A stretch of DNA of 64,000 nt from Prorocentrum cordatum (lineage: Eukaryota; Sar; Dinophyceae; Prorocentrales; Prorocentraceae). Positions 35,053 through 44,496 of the stretch are shown here, one piece after another. Under the pieces are notes generated by a model, which saw only the letters and a list, made by a program, of their open reading frames with translations, was not told the origin of the DNA and ran no database searches. The stretch's first letter is position 1; each line of letters opens with the position of its first letter. The stretch is from the NCBI GenBank assembly GCA_963575745.1, contig CAUYUJ010012658.1, positions 125,001 through 189,000 on the forward strand, in the 5' to 3' direction. A program made the translations under genes and the position numbers.

Positions 35053-35257
35053 AAATCCCAAGACCACATTACCAATATGTTCTGGATGCTCGTCTTCCCC
35101 CCCATTCCCTCTAGTTTCTGGGGGATCGACGATGAGCTGTGTCTGTGTACTCCCCCCCCCAAGGAAAAAGAACACGACGCAGGATACCCACGAAGATCGG
35201 AAGCCGCGCATCTCTCCCTCCGGGGGCCCGCAGAATGGTGCAAGCTCTTTGAAGTAG

Positions 35258-35660
35258 AGGCCTCCAAGATGGGGTCCGAGCAAATATGGTCGGAGGATCG
35301 CGACGCATCGCCGATGCATCGCCGCTGCGGCTCGATGTGGAGCCCCATGTGCCCCAACCCAACCACAGCACCCTAACCCAACCGGAAGGCCCCAATTGGC
35401 CCTCCATTCATAATGCCTCTAGGCCTCCCAGATGGGGTCCAAGCAAATGGGGTCGGAAGATCGCGCCGCATCGCCAATGCATCACCAATACATCGGCGAT
35501 GCATCGGCCATGCACCGGCGGCGTCTGCGACGCATCCGCGCCATCGGCGTGGGAAAATTCTGGCTCCACATCGAGCCGCATCGTCGATATTCCGGCATTG
35601 CGAAGCGATCCTTCGACCCCATCTACTCGGACCCCATCTGGGAAGCCTAGATGGATACCT
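35258..35660. repeat. CGATGC foldback repeats (R3), locus 1
   Basis: Two direct left arms (CCAAGATGGGGTCCGAGCAA at about 35266 and CCCAGATGGGGTCCAAGCAA at about 35426) each run into GCATCGCCGATGC-type palindromes. A right arm at about 35570-35650 is inverted (CTTCGACCCCATCTACTCGG). The segment 35353-35490 is the reverse complement of 37685-37830. Confidence 0.75.
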
Positions 35661-35934
35661 TCCATGCGAAAGTTCACATACATCCGCCACCATGCCTCTG
35701 GCACGAAGTGGAATGCCCCAAGGCTGACGCAGTTCTCTGAGGTAGACGCTGTGCTGCGTCTGCGGCGAGAACTGCGAATCTTTGAAGGCTCGAGCCAATC
35801 GTGTCCCAAGCCTTCCCACGGTGTCCCATGCCCAAGGTTTCCTGGGCTGGCTCCCGTGAGTTCGGAAGTGTTTCCTGCGCCACCTCTGGACGCTGTGCCC
35901 CCGAAAGCGGCTCCCCGAACCCCCCCATGAGCCC

Positions 35935-36262
35935 AAGAGGACCCAAAGAGGCCCCCCAAGACGGCCCAAGAGGCCTTCAAGAGGACCCCACGACGGCCTA
36001 AAAGCGTCCCAAGACGGCCCAAGAGACGCCCAAGACGCCCCAACAGGGCCCCAAGACGGTCCCGAAAGGGGCCCGAACCGACAGGGGCCCGAAGAGAGGG
36101 AACACGAAACAAAAATCGGAGGGCTCCGCCCCAAGAGGTTCCCGTGTGGGGCCCCAGGAGAGGCCCCAAGAGGCCCCCCAGAAGCCGAAAAGAGACCCCA
36201 AGAGGCCCCAAAACGGCCCCCGAGAGGCTTCAAAACTGCCTCCAAGAGGCCCCCGACATGGC
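35935..36262 (+). repeat. CCAAGAGGCC-type array (copy 4)
   Basis: Tandem AAGAGGCCCC, AAGACGGCCC and similar units, without the R2 leader or the GGGCTGGTGGGGAT end. Confidence 0.75.
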
Positions 36263-36624
36263 CCCCACGAGATCCCAACGAACATCCAATAGGCTAAATA
36301 TTCACAACCCAGGAACGGTGGAAAAGTGGACCAAAAGCCACTATGTATATACGTATCTATGTAAGTAAATGCATACACACATACATATATTCACACACAA
36401 TACTTGTGTTGAATTACGCCAAACGGATGTACCACTCGTCCATGGCAGCTTCCCAGGGCTTCTGTACTTGCGTACTGAAAGCACCTTGCTCTCCACGCTC
36501 TCAGCGCCTGCAACCTTGGCTAAAATCCTTGGATGTGGCCGTGATCCCGTCCCGCTTTCACTGCTCTGTCACGGCAGCCCTGGCTGGACGCACCGGCGCG
36601 CTCGCCGTGATCTTTCTTTCACCT
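36263..36624. other. No gene recognised upstream of the PLA2 exon
   Basis: Contains a TATGTATATACG-like AT-rich stretch near 36340-36400. A 5' exon for the PLA2-like frame may lie at 36480-36624, but nothing diagnostic is seen. Confidence 0.35.
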
Positions 36625-36698
36625 GTGAGTGCCTCCCCCCCCTCTCCTCTCCCTCCGCGGCCGCCCTGCCTTCCCGCGCCCCCAGGACAATTCGTGAG

Positions 36699-36829
36699 TC
36701 GGCGTCCCCGACTTCTGCGAGCGCCCATGCGGGCTGCCTTTGCCCCGCTGCGACAAAAAACTGCTGGGCTCGGCTTGCTGCCAAATCCATGACCGCTGCC
36801 ATGGCCCGTCGGCGCGCCTGTCAATTTGA
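36699..36829 (+). CDS. Probable phospholipase A2 exon
   Basis: The frame reads FCERPCGLPLPRCDKKLLGS then ACCQIHDRCHG and stops with TGA at 36827-36829. CCQIHDRC matches the secretory phospholipase A2 active-site pattern C-C-x2-H-x2-C, with the catalytic His followed by Asp; the Cys/Gly-rich part before it would be the calcium-binding loop. Known members hydrolyse the sn-2 ester of phospholipids with calcium. A pyrimidine-rich stretch with GTGAGT at 36625 and CCCCAG ending at 36685 looks like a 61-bp intron, but in the PLA2 frame a TGA at 36695-36697 follows it, so the true junction may be the AG at 36697-36698. Neighbouring exons were not found. Confidence 0.5.
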
Positions 36830-37566
36830 AGAAACGTGCCGCCAAGTACCGTGTTCCGCGACCTTAGCCACAGTGCTGCTCGCTCTTCGTTAGCCTGTCG
36901 ATTTCGCTTACCTTCGACACGTGTTCAGCTTGGAAGTCGCTTGCTTGCAACTTGCTTTCGACTAGCATCGGTCTTGTCTGCATTCTCGGCGTGTGGAAGC
37001 TACTTACTGCATTATGCTGTGCTTCGCTTACCTAGGCGCCACCTCCTCTTCTAAAAGAAGATCCGTCTCATTCTCGCGTCGGAATCGTTATCAAGAAAGG
37101 CGGGGTTGGAGCTCCTCAATACCATCATCACCCTCGACTGCCAAACCGAACTGAATCCAATCTGCGCGCAACAAAACGAAACTGAGGGCCATGCCGGTAG
37201 AACGGGTCGCAGTACTGGATCACCAGGAACCAGAAGGAGAACACCATTATGGCCTAGTGCAGGGAGGGGGAGAGCTGCCAGAGGGACGAGGCGGAGGAAG
37301 GTGGAAGATGGCAGAAAGGAATGACTACGGAGGCAACACATCAGGACGAGCAAAGGGAAAAGGATGCGGAGAAGAAGGTGGAGGATGACCGAGCACACGT
37401 ATCAAGGACAGGAGAGGGGACAAGGGGTGATGACGAGACCCAGATCCCCGACGTCGTGGTATTTTCAAAGAGCGTGGGCCCCCGAAATGTTGACCCCTTC
37501 CCCCGGGCCAACTTTTCCCGGGGACCCGTCCATCATCTCGAATAATTTGTTGACCGCCTGGGGCCC
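36830..37566. other. No gene recognised
   Basis: Short open frames without motifs. Confidence 0.4.
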
Positions 37567-37832
37567 TTCAAATGGCCCGAGAAGTTGGGGTCGGAGGATC
37601 GCAACGCATCGCAATTACATCGGCGATGCATCGGTGATGCACCGGCGATGCATCGCCGGCGTCGACGTGAAGCAAATCGGGCCTCACATCGAGCCGCATC
37701 GGCGATGCATCGGCGATGCGGCGCGATCCTCCGACCCCACCTGCTCCGACCCCATCTGGAAGGCCTACAGACACTGGGAATGGAGGGCCAATTAGGGCCT
37801 TCGGGTTGGGTTGGGGTGCTGTGGTGGGTGGG
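37567..37832. repeat. CGATGC foldback repeat (R3), locus 2
   Basis: The left arm GGGGTCGGAGGATCGCAACG and the right arm GCGCGATCCTCCGACCCC are complements. Between them are repeated GGCGATGCATCGG palindromes. The right flank to 37830 (GGAGGGCCAATTAGGGCC) is inverted relative to 35353-35440, and a looser relative lies at 50020-50075. Confidence 0.8.
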
Positions 37833-37876
37833 GGCATGACATCCGGGGGGATGTCATGGCCCCCGCCATGGTATGA

Positions 37877-38012
37877 GGAAGAGGAGAAGGAGGGGGAGGA
37901 GGAGGAGGAGGAGGAGGAGGAGGAGGAGGAGGAGGAGAAGGAGGGAGGAGGGGGAGGAGGAGGAGGAGGGAGGAGGAGGAGGAGGAGGAGGAGGAGGAGG
38001 AGGAGGAGGCCT
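37877..38012. repeat. (GAG)n microsatellite
   Basis: About 135 bp of GAG repeats. Confidence 0.95.
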
Positions 38013-38210
38013 AGGACATCTTTATGGGAACCGATGATTTCTGCCTGTGCCTGCGTGCCTCGCTCCCTGCTGGCCAGCTGCGGCCGAGGGCGGGAAGGCA
38101 CTCCGACACGCCTCCGCGCCACGGCGGAAAGATTACCATCATCCCCCTCGGGCGGCGGGGGCCCTCGCCGGGTCCCAAGAACGTCAGGCACCACCTCCGC
38201 TGAGATGGCT

Positions 38211-38413
38211 TGATGGGCAACTCTTCCACCACCAAAACCATGTGTCGGACGGGGGAGAAGGGGAGGATGAGGATGTCCTCCTCCTCCTCCCCCCCTCCTC
38301 CTCCTCCTCCTCCTCCCTCCCCCTCCTCCTCCTCCTCCTCCTCCTCCTCCTCCTCCTCCTCCTCCTCACTCTCCTTCCTATGGTGGTGGTGGTGGTGGAA
38401 CATGTGCCCATCA
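38211..38413. mobile_element. MITE family 1, copy C (203 bp) with target duplication
   Basis: The ends TGATGGGCAACTCTTCCACC and GGTGGTGGAACATGTGCCCATCA-like are inverted. The core is a CTC microsatellite of about 85 bp. It is flanked by the direct repeat TGGCT at 38206-38210 and 38414-38418, a 5-bp target-site duplication. It encodes nothing and is presumably moved by a transposase elsewhere. Confidence 0.8.
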
Positions 38414-38734
38414 TGGCTGGCCCCCTGGAAGAGGCCCAACAAGGAGTCCACAGAAGACGTACGCGCCAACCGCGTGCGCAAACGCAGCACCTCAGTCCGT
38501 GGGACCAGCCGCGTGACACGAACGTCCGCGCAGTGCAGACTCTCGGAACCGACGTGGGTTCATGTAAGCCTGCTTCCTTCGTTCGCTCCTGACCCGTAGA
38601 CCTCCAGAAGGCCACGCTGCGACGAGAACCGACACGTCGGACGTCTGAGAAGCAGCGCGCCGAAATTTCCGAGGGAGAGGCCGCGAGCGAGCTTGCCCAG
38701 AGATGAGGGGCCGATCGGAGGGAGTGGCATAGGG

Positions 38735-38880
38735 AGGAACACTGACCTGTAATCGGCGATGCATCGCCGATAGGTCGGCCATGGGGCCCCGATAGTAAAT
38801 CCGCACGTTCCTGGGCGGGGTGGGGCTATATCAGACCCCCATCGGCGATCCATGGGCGATTGGGGGTCGATGCTACCCCC
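38735..38880. repeat. CGATGC foldback repeat (R3), short locus 3
   Basis: AATCGGCGATGCATCGCCGA and, 80 bp on, CCCATCGGCGATCCATGGGC: the same palindromic core without the long arms. Confidence 0.6.
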
Positions 38881-39404
38881 CTGTGCCCATCCCCCCTGTC
38901 GCTGTCCCTCAAGAGACCTGGCGGCTCGAAAACATCGAGGCGGCCGGTTTGGTTCGCCACTTCGGGAGGCCAGCCTCGGGGCCCAGGAGCAGCCTCCGGC
39001 GCCAGGACTGCAGAGCAGCCTCCGCCCTCCGCCTCAAGACTTCTTCGAAGCACTCTCCTGGCGGCTCGGTCTTCGAGCCCGTTCGGCCCCCTCGGCGGCC
39101 GCTCGGAATGACTCTGGCACCCCTGGAGCGCTCTCGGCGAGGCGCAGCTCCGGGAAAACATCCCGAGGAAAACCTTCTGGAACCGTCGAGAGCAGTGGAA
39201 ACGGAGCAAGACGTTACCGCACAGGTCTCCTGCCCCTACGTCCTGACACTTGAATTAGGTCGGGCATGTCCTCCTACAGGCAGATTGTGGACGAAGAATA
39301 AATCACAGTCAAAAACAGATTCGAGCAATAGCCGCAAATTGGCCTGGCGAATGACCCAACCATATGCAGTTGTTCGTACGGCAATTGTGAATCTCTTCTC
39401 CGGT
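38881..39404. other. No gene recognised
   Basis: One plus-strand frame is open through much of it (to 39452), but it has no motif and runs into repeat DNA. Confidence 0.4.
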
Positions 39405-39720
39405 GGCGCTCCCTATGGGACCACGAAACGTGTGAAGGGCGTGCCGAAATAAGTGTGGAGGACGCATGTGGACGGTGGCACTGGGGCCTTCGGAGGAGCT
39501 ACCTATGGATGGGGCCACGAAGCGCGTGAGGGGTGTGCCGAAATGGGTGTGGGGGACGCATGTGGACGGTGGCACTGGGGCCATCGGTGGAGCTACCTAT
39601 GCGGCCACAAAATGTGTGAGGGGTGTGTGCCGAAATGTGCGTGGGGGACGCATTTGGACGGTGGCACTGGGGCCTTCGGTGGAGCTCCCCATGGGGTCGC
39701 GAAACGCTGTACTGGGTGGG
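39405..39720 (-). repeat. 93-bp tandem repeat, inverted relative to 47560-48430
   Basis: GACGCAT(G/T)TGGACGGTGG recurs at about 39461, 39555 and 39648. Its complement is the family at 47560-48430 (TTCGTGGCCCCAT then AGCTCCACC). The copia element is inserted 60 bp to the right. Confidence 0.85.
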
Positions 39721-39784
39721 TGAAACGCAGGGGGGCGGGAGGAGGGGTGCGGGGGAGGAGGGAGGAGAACGCGGGGACCGTCTC

Positions 39785-40008
39785 TGTGGAATCATACGGC
39801 TCCCTCTCGTCCTGACTATGCAGTGTTCTCTGTGTTCTCTGCATCTGTTTGCATGTCTGCCTCATGCATATTTCAGGGCCCAGAGTTTTCCAGACACCCT
39901 GTGCCTGGTCGTTTGGCTCAAGCCATTTCTGTCCGCGCTGAGTGGAAAAGCATGCAGCATTCTAGTCAGATCATCTTGCGATGGCCGCCTGAACCCGTCG
40001 TGCCCACA
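39785..40008 (+). repeat. 5' LTR (224 bp) with spliced-leader-like sequence
   Basis: TGTGGAATCATAC to CGTGCCCACA. At 39912-39928 it contains TTTGGCTCAAGCCATTT. The first 11 bases equal the 3' end of the dinoflagellate spliced leader, and the next six equal the start of a truncated leader copy (CCATTT). The 3' LTR keeps the same 17 bases. Confidence 0.92.
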
Positions 40009-40180
40009 GTGGGAGGCGGAGCGTGGCTCACCAGACGACTTCCGGCGAGGCCCTGGGCGGGTGCGCCGGAGGACGGTCTACAGATCTGCGGCAGAGCGAG
40101 GGCGGACCTCCAGGGAATCGCCGGGCAAGAGCACAGTGCGGCTCCCTCTCACGAGGCGGGTCACGCACGTCCCGCCGTCC

Positions 40181-41657
40181 ATGAGGAAGGGATGGGCGGA
40201 CCAACCCTGGCAGCACCAGACCTGGGACCAGAGCGACGTGTGGCACAACTGGAGTAGCCGTCGAGACGACTCGCGGCAGAGTGGCTCCGGTTGGTGGCAA
40301 AGCTCCTGGACCCAGCCAAGGCCGGCTCCACCCTGGCCAGGCTGGATCAACCCTCGAGGACATCACGGACAGCGAGCTGACAGTAAAGCTTATACTGCGT
40401 AGGATGGGCATCAGATCCAGCGAACGCGAGGACGACGATCTCTTTCGGACGGGCAGCGAGGCCATGCAGGACACAGAGCACAGAAGGGACGAAGACCTGC
40501 ACACCTTCGCTGAGAGGCGCAGGCGCCAGTCTGACAAGTCCAAGAGCATCGGCATGGAGATCCCGACGAAGATCCAGGGCATGCTGCTGATGCAGGACGC
40601 TCGCCTCAACGAGCAAGGACGGCAAAACCTCAAGAGCCTGACGAAGGGCTCGATGCTGGGCGAGGACATCCTCTGGGCGCTGCCGAAGCTGGACACTGGA
40701 GGGAAGGCCCTGGGCGACAACAAGCAGTCATCGCTCGTGAGCATGGACCAGGAGACGGTGCCTACTCCTCCAGAGCCATACGGGGCGGCGTCCGGGACCA
40801 ACGAGGAACCTATCTACGAGTGGTCGTATTGGACTGACGAGCTCGACTCCGACGACGAAGCCATGGTGCTTGTGGAGATCTCCGAGAAAGTTCTCGCGGA
40901 GTCCGAGGTGATCGAGACACTTGCGCAGCTCGGGAAGACCAAGAAGACTTGGAAGGAGATCCAGCAGTTGAAGACGGCGCTCAAGCGAGACCGAGGCTTC
41001 TGGAAGAAGAAACGTCGGCTCACCCCGTCGCAGCTGAAGCTGATCACGAAGTGCGGCAACTGTGGAGAAGTGGGGCACTGACACAAGGTGTGCAAGAATC
41101 CCCATCGTCCTGGGGAGAAGGGCGACGGCAAGGGCAGGCCTCGGGCCGGAGGGGCAGAGGTCGAGGCTTTCACGTTCGCGGCGATCGAGGCGAACGACGA
41201 CCAGGACAACAGCGTCAATGGCATCACTGTCCTGGACAGGGCGGTTCTGTCGACTCTCAGGGAGAACATCTGCCAAGATACCGACCAGGCGGAACTCACG
41301 CTGCTGAGCCTGGAGAACGGCCTGATCATCGTGGACAGCGGCGCCTCACAGGCGATCATCGGTCGCCGGGCTTTGAGGGAGCTCGAGGGCGACATGCTGC
41401 GACGTGGCCTACAAATCAGCTGGATCGAGAAGAACGTTCAGACGCCACGAGGAATCGGCGGGTCCGCTACCCTGGTCGGAGTCGCAGTGGTGCCTATCTT
41501 CATCAGTGGCAAGAGCGGGACCATCGAGTTCGTGGTGACAGAGGAGGACCTACCTCCTCTCCTGCCAGGAGGCCTCAAGTCACCACAGGGGCCCTCGGGA
41601 TTTCAACTTGGGCTCCAACAGCGTGGAGGCTCCAGCGGCTCCCAATCCAGCTCCTGA
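40181..41657 (+). pseudogene. Copia gag-protease, broken by frameshift and by a stop in the zinc knuckle
   Basis: Gag probably starts at ATG 40181 (a Trp-rich N-terminus, QPWQHQTWDQSDVWHNW). It must change frame between about 40330 and 40370 to continue as LEDITDSELTVKLILRRMG and later IPTKIQGMLLMQDARLNEQ. Near 41052-41093 lies a CCHC knuckle, CGNCGEVGH, then TGA at 41079-41081, then HKVC. The spacing C-x2-C-x4-H-x4-C is exact only if the stop is read as one residue, so it probably replaced a Trp codon; programmed readthrough is the alternative. The same frame resumes and carries IIVDSGASQAIIG (41325-41363), the D-S-G-A active site of the aspartic protease that cuts the polyprotein. It ends at 41657. 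Confidence 0.85.
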
Positions 41658-42375
41658 CTCCAGCAGCCTCCCAACTCCAGCTCCGACTCCAGCAATCCCA
41701 GAACCTGTGGCTCAAGCAGCGATTGGGCCACCAGCTCCACCGCCAAAACTACCGCCTCCAGCTCTGGCAGCCGGCTCGAGGCCGAGGCCCCGTCTGGTCT
41801 GGGCTCCAGGACCGGTGACTCGTCTGATGCCCGTGCCTCGGAGCACGAGGCGACCGCTCCGGCCCCGGCAGAGGCTGCCGAGGCTCACAGGCCAGCCAGC
41901 GCCGGGTCCAGCTCCGCCGGGCTCCTGAGAGAGCCAGCCGCCGAGCCGACGCCCTCGGTGTCTCCGCCGGGCTCCCGTCCTGCCATTTCGGAGTGCGGCT
42001 CCCGGGCGGTGGCCACTGCAGGGGGCTCTCGGGCTTCTTCGAGGCGCCCCGCTCTGTCCGAGGAGACGACCCGGAGTTCCAGCGGGCCAGGCTGGATCCT
42101 GACACCCTTCGTTCCGCAGCTGGCGGGGCCCAGACCGACGAACTGCTCAGAGGCTCCAGTCTTCCGGCTCCATCGGAGCTGCTGCCGCAGTGCGGCACTG
42201 AGGGAGCGGAGGGTCGAGTTCGCGCCCAGGTTCAGGAGTTCGAGGACTGGCGGGCTCAGCAGGGCAGCGCGGCGACCTCATCTCCGACTGGTCCTCCAGA
42301 GGCGAGTCCGACGGCTCCGATGGACGAGTCAGGCCTCAGCGCTCTCTCGAGGGCTTCTGCGAGGCGCTGGACTCA
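41658..42375 (+). other. Pro/Ser-rich linker; integrase missing
   Basis: Codes only for Pro/Ser/Ala/Arg-rich low-complexity peptide in any plus frame. In a copia element the integrase (zinc HHCC, then D-D-35-E core) should stand between protease and RT and needs over 1 kb. It is not here. Confidence 0.65.
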
Positions 42376-43245
42376 TTGTTCGAGGGCTCGGGCTGGAGCG
42401 GCAACATCGAGACCTACATGAACGGCCGGAGAGACCTCATCTTCGAGCACTCTGAGGACAGTGCTGGGCAGTGGTCCCTGCTGTCTTCACGCGGCGGAGA
42501 GGTCAAGCTCAAGGATCTCTCAGCACGGGAGCTCGAGAAGTTCAGGCAGTCGGACGAGGCCGAGTGGGACGTGCTCAACAAGCCGAACGTGCTGCGGATC
42601 CTCAGCAAAGAGGAGTCCACTCGGGTGCTCCGAACTCGTCCGGAGCGAGTGCTATCATCTAAGCTAGAATGGTACGCAGGTGGAAGGCGCAAGAGGGTAC
42701 ATTCAGTGCCCCAAAAGCTAAGAGCAGATGGTGTGTGCACGGTTTCGCTGATCCCGACACCAAGCATCTGGTGACCTACTCCCCGACTCCCCAGTGGGAG
42801 GCGATGATGCTATTCGGGCTCGTGCTCCTGGGCCATGGCATGGACCAGAGCATCGTGGACTGCAAGAACGCTTTCAGTCAGTCAAGGCGGCTCCGTCGTG
42901 CTGGTGTGCCCATCTATTTGGCTCCATGCGAGGGGCTCACGGGCATTCACGTTCCGGACGGGTGCCTGATAGAGCTTCACGTGGCGATCTACGGCCTGGA
43001 CGACGCCCCCTGGGAATGGCACGCCACGATCACATGCTACCTGCGCGACCTTGGCTTCGAGAAGCTGCTCCTGGAGCCCTGCTACTAGACTCTACGAGAG
43101 CAGGGCGCTCTGAAGGGACAGGCCCTGACTGAGGTGGACGGTCTTTGGCTGGGCACGGTCGCGTCTCACGCGAAGTGGTTGGCCGACTCTCTGAAGGCCA
43201 AGTCCACCCTTGGCAAAGGGCGCGGAGACGAGGCGGCTTTCGCCG
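42376..43245 (+). pseudogene. Copia reverse transcriptase (RVT_2 type), damaged
   Basis: The frame at 42376 gives KLKDLSARELEKFRQSDEAE then RVLSSKLEW. A one-base shift near 42666 gives MVRRWKAQEGTF, KSRWCVHGFADPD, TYSPTPQWEAM, IVDCKNAFSQS and IYGLDDAPWEWHATI, the fingers and palm of a copia RT. A TAG stop lies at 43086-43088 after LLLEPCY. The catalytic YVDD box should follow at 43131-43142 but reads E-V-D-G, so the second Asp is lost. Another shift near 43245 is needed to enter the RNase H frame. RT copies element RNA into DNA; this copy cannot. Confidence 0.88.
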
Positions 43246-44276
43246 GAGCATCCGCAAGGAGGCTCATCGCATTCGCGTGGACCAGGAGGAGTACATCTTG
43301 GGGGAGATTCGCCCCATCGTTCTTGAGAAGGGCCGCCGCTCCAAGAGACAGGAGGCTCTGAATCGCTCGGAGTTCGAGCACCTCTGGTCCAGCATCTACC
43401 GGATAAACTGGGTGGCAAAGGAGGCTCGTCCTGAAGGTGCCGGGACAGCCTCCATTCTCGCCAGCAAGCTCGAGCGGGCAGTCGTGGAGAACATCGTCGT
43501 GTTCAACAAGGCCGTCCAGATGCTACGCGACACCGCCTCCCAGTACCTGACCATCTGGCGCCATGACCTGTCCCAGGTGGTGAGCTTCACACTGAGCGAT
43601 GCAGCTGGGATCGGTACCGACTCGCCCATCCAGTGCGCGTGGGCAGTTCGAGTGGCTGACCCCCAGTTGGCTGCGGGGCTGACCAGCAAGGTGTCAGTCC
43701 TATCCTGGAGGTCATCCAAGATGCGTCGAGCTGCCAACTCATCCCTGGACGGTGAAGCCAACTCACTCTGCCAATCTCTCGGGGTGGCCGACTGGGTCCA
43801 GCTACTGCTTCGTGACGCCTGTTACGAGGATGTGCCCACTGCCGACTGGCGACACTACGCCGGTCCCTACGCGGCTTTGCTGCGCGACAACTGTGAGCTG
43901 CATCGGCCCTTGCCCGGAGTTCACGCTACGGACGCCAAATCCATCTTCGATTGCCTCTCCAAGAACAGTGCCGGCAGGAAGGAGGATCGCAGGACCTCGG
44001 TGGATCTTGCCATAGCTCGGGACTCTTTCTCCCAGCGAGGCTCTTGCGTGAAGTGGTTTCCTCATTTGCTTAACCCTACGGATGTGATGACCAAGGCCAA
44101 CGTCTTCAAGGGTTCCGATGCGATGGGTCACATGATACGCCGAGGGACTCTGACGCTGAGCGACGCTGAGTCCGAGCGGGCTCATCTGCTCGCCGCAGTC
44201 GTGAGGCTAGCTGCCGCTGCCTACAGGGTCGCGATCGGCGGCTCGAGGAGTCAGGCCGACAGTAAGTGGGGGGAGC
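43246..44276 (+). pseudogene. Copia RT thumb and RNase H
   Basis: Open in one frame into the 3' LTR: IRVDQEEYILGEIRPIVLEK, INWVAKEARPEGAGTASILA, then the RNase H part FTLSDAAGIG (first Asp), SKMRRAANSSLDGEANSL (Glu), VHATDAKSIFDCL (Asp) and FPHLLNPTDVMTKAN (copia C-terminal signature). The acidic residues are in place, so this domain is the best preserved, but it is out of frame with RT. Confidence 0.88.
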
Positions 44277-44491
44277 TGTGGAATCATATGGCTACCTCTC
44301 GTCCTGAGTATGCAGTCTTCTCTGTGCTCTCTGCATCTATGTGCATTTCTGTCATGCATATTTCAGGGCCCAGAGTTTTCCAGACACTTTGTGCCCGATC
44401 GTTTGGCTCAAGCCATTTCTGTCTGCGCTGAGTGGAAAAGCATTCTAGTCAGATAATCGTGCGATGGCCGCCTGAACCCGTCGTGCCCACA
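44277..44491 (+). repeat. 3' LTR (215 bp)
   Basis: TGTGGAATCATAT to CGTGCCCACA. Matches the 5' LTR with scattered substitutions, a short gap near 44350 and a 7-bp gap after AAAAGCAT. The spliced-leader-like TTTGGCTCAAGCCATTT is unchanged. Confidence 0.92.
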
Positions 44492-44496
44492 GTCTC

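Larger units (their letters stand above)
39785..44491 (+). mobile_element. Copia-type LTR retrotransposon, full length but defective
   Basis: Two similar LTRs (39785-40008 and 44277-44491) both start TGTGG and end CCACA. The element is flanked by the 5-bp direct repeat GTCTC (39780-39784 and 44492-44496), so both ends of one insertion are preserved. A G-rich purine tract (AGTAAGTGGGGGGAGC) precedes the 3' LTR, and TGGGAGGCGG one base after the 5' LTR is a possible primer-binding site. Inside, in copia order, are gag with a zinc knuckle, an aspartic protease, a Pro/Ser-rich linker, reverse transcriptase and RNase H. There is no integrase: about 1.0 kb separates protease and RT, and no HHCC or DDE pattern was seen there. 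A stop in the zinc knuckle, several frameshifts, a TAG in RT and a changed catalytic motif make it non-autonomous. By eye the LTRs differ at roughly 8 percent of sites, so it is not recent. Confidence 0.92.

Noticed and set aside
41705-41716. TGTGGCTCAAGC as another spliced-leader relic
   Set aside because: Only nine bases match the leader end and it lies inside pol coding sequence; likely chance.
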